Assembly (NCBI RefSeq): GCF_015680705.1
Contig: NZ_JADNYP010000017.1
Coordinates: forward strand, 45,087-109,086
Length of the DNA: 64,000 nucleotides
Origin: Pseudomonas fulva
GTDB taxonomy: Bacteria; Pseudomonadota; Gammaproteobacteria; Pseudomonadales; Pseudomonadaceae
Direction of reading: 5' to 3'
In this document: piece after piece, positions 51,354-58,804 of the stretch
How positions within the stretch are numbered: position 1 is the stretch's first letter
Layout of the letters: each line of letters opens with the position of its first letter
Position numbers and translations under genes: made by a program
Notes under the pieces: generated by a model
Databases searched by the model: none
What the model was told of the DNA's origin: nothing
Seen by the model: the letters and a program-made list of their open reading frames with translations, nothing else

Positions 51354-51820
51354 GCCAGGTCACCTGGCGAAGGCTGGCTGGCATCCTCGAACGCCCGGAT
51401 GACGCGCAAGGTGGCTTCCAGGTCGGCCTGGTCGATGCCGCCCAGGACCTCGCGGCGCAAGCGGGCCAGCTCGGTCTCGATCGAGTCGGCCAGTTTACGG
51501 CCTTCGCGGGTCAGGCTCAGGGCCTTGGCCCGCCGATCCGCCGGGTCTTCGCTGCGGCAGACCAGGCCAGCCTTGCACAGCTGGTCGAGCAGGCGGACCA
51601 GCGAGGGGCTTTCCAGACCAGCGGCCTGGGCCACGGCCACCTGGTGGACCCCGTCGCCCAGGCGCACGATCATCAGCAACGGCACGGCACAGGCCTCCGA
51701 GATGCCATAGGTGGTCAAGGCACCATGGCAGATGCGCCGCCAATGGCGAACGGCAACGACCATGCCGCTGCTGACTTTCAGGCGCAGTGCATCGAGGGAC
51801 ATTGGGCATCCGTTATTCAT
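51350..51820 (-). CDS. MarR-family regulator of the FUSC efflux operon
   Basis: This regulator of about 156 residues has a winged helix-turn-helix (VHQVAVAQAAGLESPSLVRLLDQL, recognition helix around residues 66-80) and the wing RSEDPADRRAKALSLTREG. Two starts are possible. ATG at 51820 lies inside the palindromic operator, whereas ATG at 51802 (MSLDALRLK) lies six codons later. The second is better placed relative to the operator. It heads a five-gene operon with 4-nt overlaps throughout and probably represses it until an aromatic ligand binds. Confidence 0.88.
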   Translation of the reverse strand: MNNGCPMSLDALRLKVSSGMVVAVRHWRRICHGALTTYGISEACAVPLLMIVRLGDGVHQVAVAQAAGLESPSLVRLLDQLCKAGLVCRSEDPADRRAKALSLTREGRKLADSIETELARLRREVLGGIDQADLEATLRVIRAFEDASQPSPGDLA

Positions 51821-51834
51821 AGTTTGCTAACTAT
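51819..51834 (-). promoter_or_regulatory. Palindromic MarR-type operator
   Basis: Perfect ATAGTT-TGCT-AACTAT has 6-bp arms and the size and AT-rich character of MarR/SlyA operators. It overlaps the first possible ATG of the marR gene, consistent with autorepression by promoter occlusion. Confidence 0.6.
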
Positions 51835-51887
51835 CAATATACCGTCATCATGCCCCCCATCGTCAACCGTTGGCGACAAGCGATCGT

Positions 51888-52697
51888 CTAGCGTCGAATC
51901 TGGTCCTTGAGCTTCATGCTCCACGCCAGATCGCTGCCAAGCAGGATCGCCTGGTCGCGCCAGTGCACATAGCGGACCTCGTCACTCTCGCCATAATGCA
52001 CCGCCAACTCTTCGGCGGCCTGCATCACGCCGGCTCCCGCGGCAAGCTCCAGCCAGGACAGGGCCGCCAGCACGTCCGCCTCGACGTACAAGCCATGCAG
52101 CAACCTGTGCCCGACTTCGAAGCGACAACGCGCCTCGCCTCGCTGGGCACCTTGCAGGAACCAGCGATAGGCTTCGTGCTGGTCGATCTGCCAAGCAACA
52201 GCCGAATCGCAGACTTCTTCCTCGAACAGGTCGCCAAGCGTTGCCGCGGCGTGGTCGATGCCATGCTCGAACGCGCGCTGGTAGAAATACGCAGCCTGTG
52301 AATAAGACACTTCGACTCCTTTGCCGAAGTAATGCTGCTGGCCCAGGTTGAACCAGGCCGCCGCGCTGCCTTGCAGGGCAGCCATGCGCAACAGGCGGCC
52401 AGCCAGCTGGGGCTCGGCATGCCAGTACTTGCCATTGAGCCAGACCCAGCCCAGGTCGTTGAGCGCCGTTGCATGGCCGGCCAGTGCCTGACGACGCAGT
52501 TCGGCATAGATCGCCGGGATATCGGCCGCTTCGTCGAGCCGCTCGGCCAAGGTGAAGCGCCCTCCTAGCATGACCCGCTGGCTGGGCATGCCGACACCGC
52601 CGAACAGACGCTTGCGACCGGGGTGCGTGGCCAGGGGCACGATCCGCTCGGGGAGCAGGCGCCCCAGTAGCGGGTGGATGTTGCTGACAACCGACAT
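51888..52697 (-). CDS. Sel1-like repeat protein
   Basis: This 269-residue cytoplasmic protein contains a run of Sel1-type TPR helices from about residue 60: ALNDLGWVWLNGKYW, AAWFNLGQQHYFGKGVEVS, YFYQRAFEHGIDHAAATLG and ALSWLELAAGAGVMQAAEEL. The start at 52697 is supported by GAGG 7 nt upstream. No signal peptide is present. It is divergent from the WYL-type regulator with 137 nt between. Sel1 proteins mediate protein contacts; the partner is unknown. Confidence 0.82.
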   Translation of the reverse strand: MSVVSNIHPLLGRLLPERIVPLATHPGRKRLFGGVGMPSQRVMLGGRFTLAERLDEAADIPAIYAELRRQALAGHATALNDLGWVWLNGKYWHAEPQLAGRLLRMAALQGSAAAWFNLGQQHYFGKGVEVSYSQAAYFYQRAFEHGIDHAAATLGDLFEEEVCDSAVAWQIDQHEAYRWFLQGAQRGEARCRFEVGHRLLHGLYVEADVLAALSWLELAAGAGVMQAAEELAVHYGESDEVRYVHWRDQAILLGSDLAWSMKLKDQIRR

Positions 52698-52834
52698 GTT
52701 CATCCTCATTGAACGATCCCGTGGTCCCACCGCGGAGCCTGTGAACGGTGATTCTGCGGGTCCTGGCGACAAAACTTGTCGCGAACGAACCGGTACGAGG
52801 CAACCAATCGTCCGTTACTTGATCTGAGCCAGGC

Positions 52835-53467
52835 ATGGCTAATTGCCATGTGTATTTCGTGAATCCATCCTATCGGCGCCAGCTCAGACGAGGACGTTAC
52901 CTTTTGCCCCTTGCTACCACCCGCGCCACCCTCAGCCGCCAATGGGCGCTCCTGCGCCAGCTTCCCAGTCGCTCCCCCGGGATCACCAGTGCCGAACTGG
53001 TCTGGCGCCTGCGTGATGTAGGCTTTCACATCAGCAAGCGCACCGTGGAGCGTGACCTCAACGAGCTGTCGCTGATCTTCCCGCTGGAGCGCAACGACAA
53101 GAGCATTCCGTTCGGCTGGCATTGGTCCGCCAATGCTGGAGCAGAGCTGCGTGGCAATTTCGATCTGCACGGTTATCTGCGCAACCGTGCTCTACAAGCA
53201 GACAAGGAAGCGGGCATCGAGTTGCAGGCCTGGATCAGCGACGTCTTGGCCCGTCAGTTGCGCGATGCGCCCTTGGCCGCCGACATGCAGCTTACGGCCC
53301 TGGACCAGGGCCACCGGCTTCAAGCCACGGTGAGCGATGGTGTTTCCTTGCGCTGGTGGCTGCTCAGCCAGGGCGACGACCTGGTCGTCGAGCAGCCGTT
53401 GCCGCTGCGCGAGGAAATCGCGCGGATTCTGCGCAGCGCGGCTGCCCGTTACCTGCCGGCGGACTAG
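52835..53467 (+). CDS. YafY/WYL-type HTH regulator, short
   Basis: This 210-residue protein has a DeoR/HTH_11-type winged helix (RQWALLRQLPSRSPGITSAE, then RDVGFHISKRTVERDLNEL) and a ligand-sensing C-terminal half. Here the WYL core has diverged to SLRWWLLSQGDDLVVEQP. The true start is uncertain: the ATG at 52835 gives 29 extra residues before the usual beginning near TTRATLSRQWALL. It probably controls itself and the divergent Sel1 gene. Confidence 0.75.
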   Translation: MANCHVYFVNPSYRRQLRRGRYLLPLATTRATLSRQWALLRQLPSRSPGITSAELVWRLRDVGFHISKRTVERDLNELSLIFPLERNDKSIPFGWHWSANAGAELRGNFDLHGYLRNRALQADKEAGIELQAWISDVLARQLRDAPLAADMQLTALDQGHRLQATVSDGVSLRWWLLSQGDDLVVEQPLPLREEIARILRSAAARYLPAD

Positions 53468-53488
53468 CGTGGCAGCTGTAATGCCTTG

Positions 53489-54352
53489 CTAGCGCTGCAT
53501 GCCCCAACGGCGCACGGTGACACGCTCCAAGCTGTCGAACACCAGACCTTCCACCAACAGGCCGATCAGGATCACCAGCGCCAGGCCGGCGAAGACCTTG
53601 TCGGTATACAGCTCGTTGCGGTTCTGGAAGATGTACCAGCCCAGGCCGCCCTTGCCGCTACTGGCACCGAAGACCAGTTCGGCGGCGATCAATGTCCGCC
53701 AGGCGAAGGCCCAGCCAATCTTCAGCCCGGAGAGAATCGAGGGCAAGGCTGCCGGCACCAGGATGTACATGACCAGGCGCAGACCACGCAATCCATAGTT
53801 GCGCCCGGCCATGCGCAGGGTTTCCGAGACCCCGAGGAAACCGGCATAGGTGTTCAGCGCCAGGGCCCAGAGCACCGAATGCACGAGCACGAAGATCAGG
53901 CTGTTGTCGCCCAGGCCGAACCACAACAGGGCCAGCGGCAGCAGGGCGATCGCCGGGAGCGGGTTGAACATCGAGGTCAGGGTGCCGAGCAGGTCCCGAC
54001 CCAGCTGGGTCGAGACGGCCAGGCTGGTCAGGCCGAACGCCAGGATGATGCCCAGCAGATAGCCTTTGAGCAGGATCACCAGCGAGACGCCGACCTTGGC
54101 TGGCAGCTCGCCCGTGGCCAGGCCCTCCCACAAGGCCGCGCTGGTCTGCACGAAGCCGGGCAGCAGCAGGTCGTTGCCTTGGTAGCGGGCAATGGCCTCC
54201 CAGGCCGCGGCAAGCACCAGCAGGATCACGGCCTTGCGCAACCAGCCTTGCTGCCAGAGCCGCTGCGCCAAGGGTAGACGGCGTTCTAGCGAGACACCAG
54301 GCAATGGTTCCAGCTGGACCTCGTATTCCTGTCTTGCAGGTCGAGTGGTCAT
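53489..54352 (-). CDS. Sulfonate/taurine-type ABC transporter permease (SsuC/TauC family)
   Basis: This 287-residue inner-membrane permease has about six helices and the conserved cytoplasmic EAA loop GLRGLRLVMYILVPAALPSI. A further typical segment is GLKIGWAFAWRTLIAAELVFG. It is the translocation subunit for an organosulfur (or nitrate-like) compound; together with the TauD-like enzyme upstream the sulfur reading is favoured. It lies 12 nt after the ATPase gene. Confidence 0.9.
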   Translation of the reverse strand: MTTRPARQEYEVQLEPLPGVSLERRLPLAQRLWQQGWLRKAVILLVLAAAWEAIARYQGNDLLLPGFVQTSAALWEGLATGELPAKVGVSLVILLKGYLLGIILAFGLTSLAVSTQLGRDLLGTLTSMFNPLPAIALLPLALLWFGLGDNSLIFVLVHSVLWALALNTYAGFLGVSETLRMAGRNYGLRGLRLVMYILVPAALPSILSGLKIGWAFAWRTLIAAELVFGASSGKGGLGWYIFQNRNELYTDKVFAGLALVILIGLLVEGLVFDSLERVTVRRWGMQR

Positions 54353-54364
54353 GTGAAACTCCGG

Positions 54365-55228
54365 TCAGTAGGCGATGCGAATATCGCTGAGGTTCAAGGC
54401 AGGCTTTTGTTCCGGTGCCACGGCTTGGTCGAACAGCAGGTGATGGACACGCTGGGCGGCGGTCTGGAACCCGATGCCGCCCAGGCTGCCCAGGTCGTAC
54501 TGATGGCTATGCACCTCGGCGCGGACGCGTCCGGGATGGGGTGACAACAGCAATATCCGGTTGCCGACCACCAGCGCCTCCTCGATGGAATGAGTCACGA
54601 ACAGCAAAGTGAAGCGCACCTCTTCCCAAAGCAGCAGCAGCTCCTCCTGCATCTTGCGCCGGGTCAGTGCGTCGAGCGCGGCGAAAGGCTCATCCATCAG
54701 CAGGATCTTCGGCTGGGTGGCCAGCGCGCGGGCAATCGAAACCCGAGCCTTCATGCCTCCCGAAAGCGTATGGGGATAGGCATCGGCGAAGCCAGCCAGA
54801 CCTACCTTGTGCAAGTAGTGCATGGCGCGTTCTTCGGCTTCCCTGCGTTTGAGCTTGCCGCCGACCAGCAGCGGAAAGACCACGTTCTGCCTGACCGTTT
54901 TCCAGGGCGGGAGCTGGTCGAATTCCTGGAACACCACGATACGATCAGGGCCTGGGCCCGTGACCCGGGCGCCTTCGAGCAGTATCTGGCCCTCGCTGGG
55001 CGCGATGAATCCGGCGACCGCCTTGAGCAAGGTGGACTTGCCGCAACCCGAGGGGCCGAGCAGGACGAAGCGATCGGCCTGGTCGATTTCGAAGCTGACC
55101 TGATGGGTAGCCCGCACCACACGTTGCGCGGTGCGGTACTCGAGGCTCAGGCGATCGACCTGCAGCAGCGATGAAGTCGCGACACGACTCAGGTTGCTGG
55201 CCGCGTGGCCTGGCAATGGAACGGACAT
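54365..55228 (-). CDS. Sulfonate/taurine-type ABC transporter ATPase (SsuB/TauB family)
   Basis: This 287-residue ATPase has Walker A LLGPSGCGKSTLL, the Q-loop in VVFQEFDQLPPWKTV, signature LSGGMKARVSIARAL (GGMKAR rather than GGQ, as in this family), Walker B ILLMDEPFAALD and the H-switch FVTHSIEEAL. GGGGAG precedes the start MSVPLPGHA at 55228. It is 5 nt after the binding-protein gene, consistent with one operon. Confidence 0.92.
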   Translation of the reverse strand: MSVPLPGHAASNLSRVATSSLLQVDRLSLEYRTAQRVVRATHQVSFEIDQADRFVLLGPSGCGKSTLLKAVAGFIAPSEGQILLEGARVTGPGPDRIVVFQEFDQLPPWKTVRQNVVFPLLVGGKLKRREAEERAMHYLHKVGLAGFADAYPHTLSGGMKARVSIARALATQPKILLMDEPFAALDALTRRKMQEELLLLWEEVRFTLLFVTHSIEEALVVGNRILLLSPHPGRVRAEVHSHQYDLGSLGGIGFQTAAQRVHHLLFDQAVAPEQKPALNLSDIRIAY

Positions 55229-55233
55229 GGGCT

Positions 55234-56253
55234 TCAGCTCCCCTGCAATGGGCGGTCGTCCTGGAAGAAATAGTCCTTCCATGATTCAGGCTTGTTCTTG
55301 ATCGCGCCGACCCGGTAAAGGAACGCTGCCAGGGGGTAGGTATTCTTCGGCGTGATGGTGAATTCGTAGCGTGGATCGTCGATCAGCCGGATCAATGCTT
55401 CACGATCGATGCTGGCCTTGGTCACGCGGATATACGTATCGGCCGCGGCCGCCTTGTCATGCTGGGCGAAGTCCGCCGCCTCGGCCAAGGCATCGACGAA
55501 CGCCCTGTAGGTCTTGGGGTTCTGCTCGCGGAATTTCTCGGTGGCCAGCAGCAAGGTTGGCGAGTTGGGCCCAAGCAGGTCATAGCTGTCGAGCACCACA
55601 TGCACGTTCTTGTTGGCCAATACCTGGTCCTGGAACGGTGGGCTGGAAAAGTGGCCGTTGAGCTCCGTGCCGCCTGCCAGCAGCGCCGCGGTGGCATCGG
55701 GATGGGGTACGGCCAGGGTGTACTTGTCCAGGCGCGCGTATTGCTCGTCGCCCCACTGCTTCGCCGCGGCGTATTGCAGCAAGCGCGACTGCACCGAAAC
55801 CCCCACCGCTGGCACGGCGATACGGTCCTTGTCGGAGATATCGGCGATGGTCTTGACGGCGGGATTGCTGCTGACCAGGCAGGTCGGGAAGTTGCCCAGC
55901 GAAGCCACTGCCTTGACGTTCTGCCGCCCCTTGGTGCGATCCCACACGGTCAGCAGCGGGCCGATGCCGGCCCCGGCGATATCCACCGAGCCGGACAGCA
56001 GCGCATCGTTGACCGCCGCTCCGCCGGACAACTGGGTCCAGTCCACTTCGATATCCAGCCCTTGCGCCTTGCCATGTTTTTCGATCAAGTGCTGGTCGCG
56101 GACGACATTGAGCAACAGGTAGACGATGCCGAACTGTTCGGCGATACGGATCTTGCCTTCCGCCTGGGCCACGCCAGGGACGACCAGGCTGCCGGTGGCC
56201 AGGCTGACGCCCAGGCCGATGCTCGCCGCCAGGCGGCTGATGGATTTGCGCAT
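55234..56253 (-). CDS. ABC transporter substrate-binding protein (SsuA/NMT1 family)
   Basis: This 339-residue periplasmic protein has a long signal peptide ending GVAQA and a mature start EGKIRIAEQFGIVYLLLNVV. The ligand-pocket segments QLSGGAAVNDALLSGSVDIA and GAGIGPLLTVWDRTKG mark the SsuA/TauA/NMT1 fold. It captures a sulfonate, sulfate ester or similar anion for the transporter encoded next. It begins 18 nt after the dioxygenase gene. Confidence 0.9.
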   Translation of the reverse strand: MRKSISRLAASIGLGVSLATGSLVVPGVAQAEGKIRIAEQFGIVYLLLNVVRDQHLIEKHGKAQGLDIEVDWTQLSGGAAVNDALLSGSVDIAGAGIGPLLTVWDRTKGRQNVKAVASLGNFPTCLVSSNPAVKTIADISDKDRIAVPAVGVSVQSRLLQYAAAKQWGDEQYARLDKYTLAVPHPDATAALLAGGTELNGHFSSPPFQDQVLANKNVHVVLDSYDLLGPNSPTLLLATEKFREQNPKTYRAFVDALAEAADFAQHDKAAAADTYIRVTKASIDREALIRLIDDPRYEFTITPKNTYPLAAFLYRVGAIKNKPESWKDYFFQDDRPLQGS

Positions 56254-56271
56254 GGTGTCGACTCCTGGTCT

Positions 56272-57171
56272 TCAGAACGGGGCATCGCCCTGGATGGTGG
56301 TGCGATACAGCTTGCGTCGCAGGTGGGCGGGGCAGCCGGTGGCCAGGTGGATCAGCGAACGGTTGTCCCAGAACACCAAGTCGTGGGCTTGCCACTGATG
56401 GCGGTAGACGTTCTGCTCGAGCACGCTCAGGGCGTGAAGCTGCTGCAGGACATCACGACTTTCGTCCTCAGGCAGGCCAATGATGCGCGTGGTGAACCCT
56501 TCGCTAACGAACAACGCCTTGCGGCCAGTCTCCGGATGCGTGCGCACGATCGGATGAATCACCTCCCGTACCTGGGCCAGCTGGTCGGCGGTCAAGGTCG
56601 GGCGCCAGTTGCCTTCGAACTTGGTTTCGGCATAGCGGGCGGTATAGGAATGCGCCGCGCTACGCCCTTGCACGACCTTGCGCAGCGCTTGCGGCACGGC
56701 GTCCCAGGCCCTGTGCATGTCGGCAAAGAGCGTGTCGCCGCCTTCGCTCGGAAGCTCCTGTGCATGCAGCATCGAACCCAGGCTTGGCAGCTCCTTGTAG
56801 GACAGGTCCGAATGCCAGAACTTGCCAGCATCGCCGAGGCCTAGGTTGCGGCCATCCTCGACGATGTTCGAAACGATCAGGATTTCCGGATGCCCTTCGA
56901 GCAGGAACTGCTTGAGTACATGGATCTGCAGCTCGCCGAAGCGCCGACTGAAGGCGATGTGCTGGGCAGGGGTGATGTGCTGATCGCGCAAGACCAGGAC
57001 GTGGTGGTCCAGATGAGCGCGGTGAATACGGGCGAAATCCTCGGCACCGATCGGTCTGGCCAGGTCCAGGCCATTCACCTCGGCACCGACGGCCGCTGGG
57101 AAAGGACGAATCTCGAAGGTTTGCGGCGGTGCGCTGTCGTTGAACGACAAGGCGTTGAAGGCAGCTGACAT
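56272..57171 (-). CDS. TauD/AtsK-family Fe(II)/2-oxoglutarate dioxygenase
   Basis: This 299-residue enzyme has the facial-triad residues His120 and Asp122 in FWHSDLSY and the distal His275 in NRSLIHLATG. The 2-oxoglutarate-binding Arg lies in HLRRKLYRTTI. It oxidatively releases sulfite or sulfate from an organosulfur substrate in the cytoplasm. It heads the operon with the SsuABC-like transporter, so uptake and desulfonation are linked. TauD versus alkylsulfatase AtsK cannot be settled from motifs alone. Confidence 0.9.
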   Translation of the reverse strand: MSAAFNALSFNDSAPPQTFEIRPFPAAVGAEVNGLDLARPIGAEDFARIHRAHLDHHVLVLRDQHITPAQHIAFSRRFGELQIHVLKQFLLEGHPEILIVSNIVEDGRNLGLGDAGKFWHSDLSYKELPSLGSMLHAQELPSEGGDTLFADMHRAWDAVPQALRKVVQGRSAAHSYTARYAETKFEGNWRPTLTADQLAQVREVIHPIVRTHPETGRKALFVSEGFTTRIIGLPEDESRDVLQQLHALSVLEQNVYRHQWQAHDLVFWDNRSLIHLATGCPAHLRRKLYRTTIQGDAPF

Positions 57172-57427
57172 TTCTCACTCCCACGCAGTGCGCGACCAGG
57201 CGCGCATCGATCAGAAACTCACAGGGTTTCCCTGTATCGGTTCAAGTCGTGCGGCGCGCCGATTGGTCGGCAGGTACGCAGTGAGAAAGACTATAATCGC
57301 ATAAGTATGTTTATTTAAATACCTTTAAGAAATAAGCATATGAGCCTGGACGCTACAGCCTGGCAAGGCTCCACGCTGCCCGCCCATTGCTCGACCACCC
57401 TTCGCACCAGCGTGCCCGGCTGGCCTC
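57172..57427 (-). promoter_or_regulatory. AT-rich promoter region of the organosulfur operon
   Basis: The stretch 57290-57345 is strikingly AT-rich in this GC-rich context. On the minus strand it contains TATAGT (57295-57290) as a -10 candidate with no good -35. This is the usual pattern of sulfate-starvation promoters needing a CysB-type activator. The regulator is not in the window. Confidence 0.35.
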
Positions 57428-58804
57428 TCAACGTTCCCTCAACGCCTCGGAGCGCGCCTTGATGATGGGCTTGAGCAGATAGTCCATGATGGTCTTCTTG
57501 CCGGTCATGATGTCCACCGAAGCCACCATGCCAGGGATGATCAGCAAGGGCTTCTCGTCCGTTCCCAGATGACTGCGATCGGTGCGCAACTTGATCAGGT
57601 AGTAGGTGGTCTTCTTGTCCTCATCGGTGATGGTATCGGCACCGATCTGCTCGAGCTTGGCCTTGAGCCCGCCATAAATGGTGTAGTCATAGGCAGTGAA
57701 CTTGATCGTGGCTTCCTGGCCAGGATGCAGGAAGGCGATATCCTTGGGCAGGATCCTGGCTTCGATCACCAGGGTATCGTCCAAGGGCACGATCTCGATG
57801 ATGTCGCTGCCTGGCTGGATCACGCCACCAATGGTGTTGACCAGCAATTGCTTGACCACGCCGCGTACAGGCGAAGTGACCATGGTGCGGTTGACCCGGT
57901 CATCGAGGGCCTTGCTGGTCGCGGTAGCCTTGTTCAGCTCGGTGCGCGCCTCGTTGAGTTGGGTCAGCGCCTCGCTCCTGAACTTGCCTCGGGTCTCCTC
58001 GATCTTGCTGGCCACTTCCTTGATCGCGGCCTCGGCGCGCGGGATGGCCAAGGCGGTCGCATCGAGCTGGCCACGGTTTTCCACCTCCGCCCGGCGCAGG
58101 CGCAACACCTCGACCTGGGAGATCGCCCCCTTTGCCACCAGCGGCTCGGACATGGAGATCTCCTGGCGTAGCAGTTGCAGGCTGTTGGCGTACTGGGCGC
58201 GCTTGGAGGTGAACTCGCGCAGCTCCTGCTGACGCTGCACCAGTTGCTGCTCCAGCCCACCGATTTCGTCGTGCAGTTGCTGGCGGCGGCTCTGATACAG
58301 CGATTCCTCGCTAGCCGCCTGGCTCGGCGCAGCCTTGCGCAACTCTTCCTCGATCTTCAGCGGGCGGTCTTCGACCTCGGCGCTCAGTCGTTCGACACGC
58401 AGGGCCATGGCCAGTCGATCGGCTTCGGTCTCGCCGACGTTCGAAGCGAAGCGCGTGTCGTCCAGGCGCAGCAAGGGGTCACCGACCTCGACGATCTGGC
58501 CTTCCTTGGCGTAGATCTCGGCGACGATACCGCCTTCCAGGTTCTGGATCTTCTGTACCTTGGAAGATGGAATGGCCTTGCCTTCGCCGCGCGTGACCTC
58601 GTCGATCTGGGCGAAACTGGCCCAGACGATCAGAAACAGGAAGAAGGCGATGACGCCCCAAATGGTCAGGCGCACCACACGCGGCGCGTCTTCGATGACC
58701 GCTTTCTTGACCTCAGGCAGCGGCTGGCCGCTGAGCGAGTCCGAGCCTTTGAAATAGCGGCGCAGGCTGCTCCTGATCTGTCCTATGTCCAGTTTACGCG
58801 ACAC
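57428..58804 (-). CDS. lapC: Type I secretion membrane fusion protein of the LapA exporter
   Basis: This 458-residue HlyD-family adaptor has one transmembrane helix (RLTIWGVIAFFLFLIVWASF, residues ~44-63), a first lipoyl half (NLEGGIVAEIYAKEGQIVEV), a long coiled coil (residues ~115-300) and the second lipoyl half (TSPVRGVVKQLLVNTIGGVI). It joins LapB to an outer-membrane TolC-type channel for LapA export. It overlaps the 3' end of lapB by 11 nt. No lapD, lapG or lapE gene adjoins it here. Confidence 0.94.
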   Translation of the reverse strand: MSRKLDIGQIRSSLRRYFKGSDSLSGQPLPEVKKAVIEDAPRVVRLTIWGVIAFFLFLIVWASFAQIDEVTRGEGKAIPSSKVQKIQNLEGGIVAEIYAKEGQIVEVGDPLLRLDDTRFASNVGETEADRLAMALRVERLSAEVEDRPLKIEEELRKAAPSQAASEESLYQSRRQQLHDEIGGLEQQLVQRQQELREFTSKRAQYANSLQLLRQEISMSEPLVAKGAISQVEVLRLRRAEVENRGQLDATALAIPRAEAAIKEVASKIEETRGKFRSEALTQLNEARTELNKATATSKALDDRVNRTMVTSPVRGVVKQLLVNTIGGVIQPGSDIIEIVPLDDTLVIEARILPKDIAFLHPGQEATIKFTAYDYTIYGGLKAKLEQIGADTITDEDKKTTYYLIKLRTDRSHLGTDEKPLLIIPGMVASVDIMTGKKTIMDYLLKPIIKARSEALRER

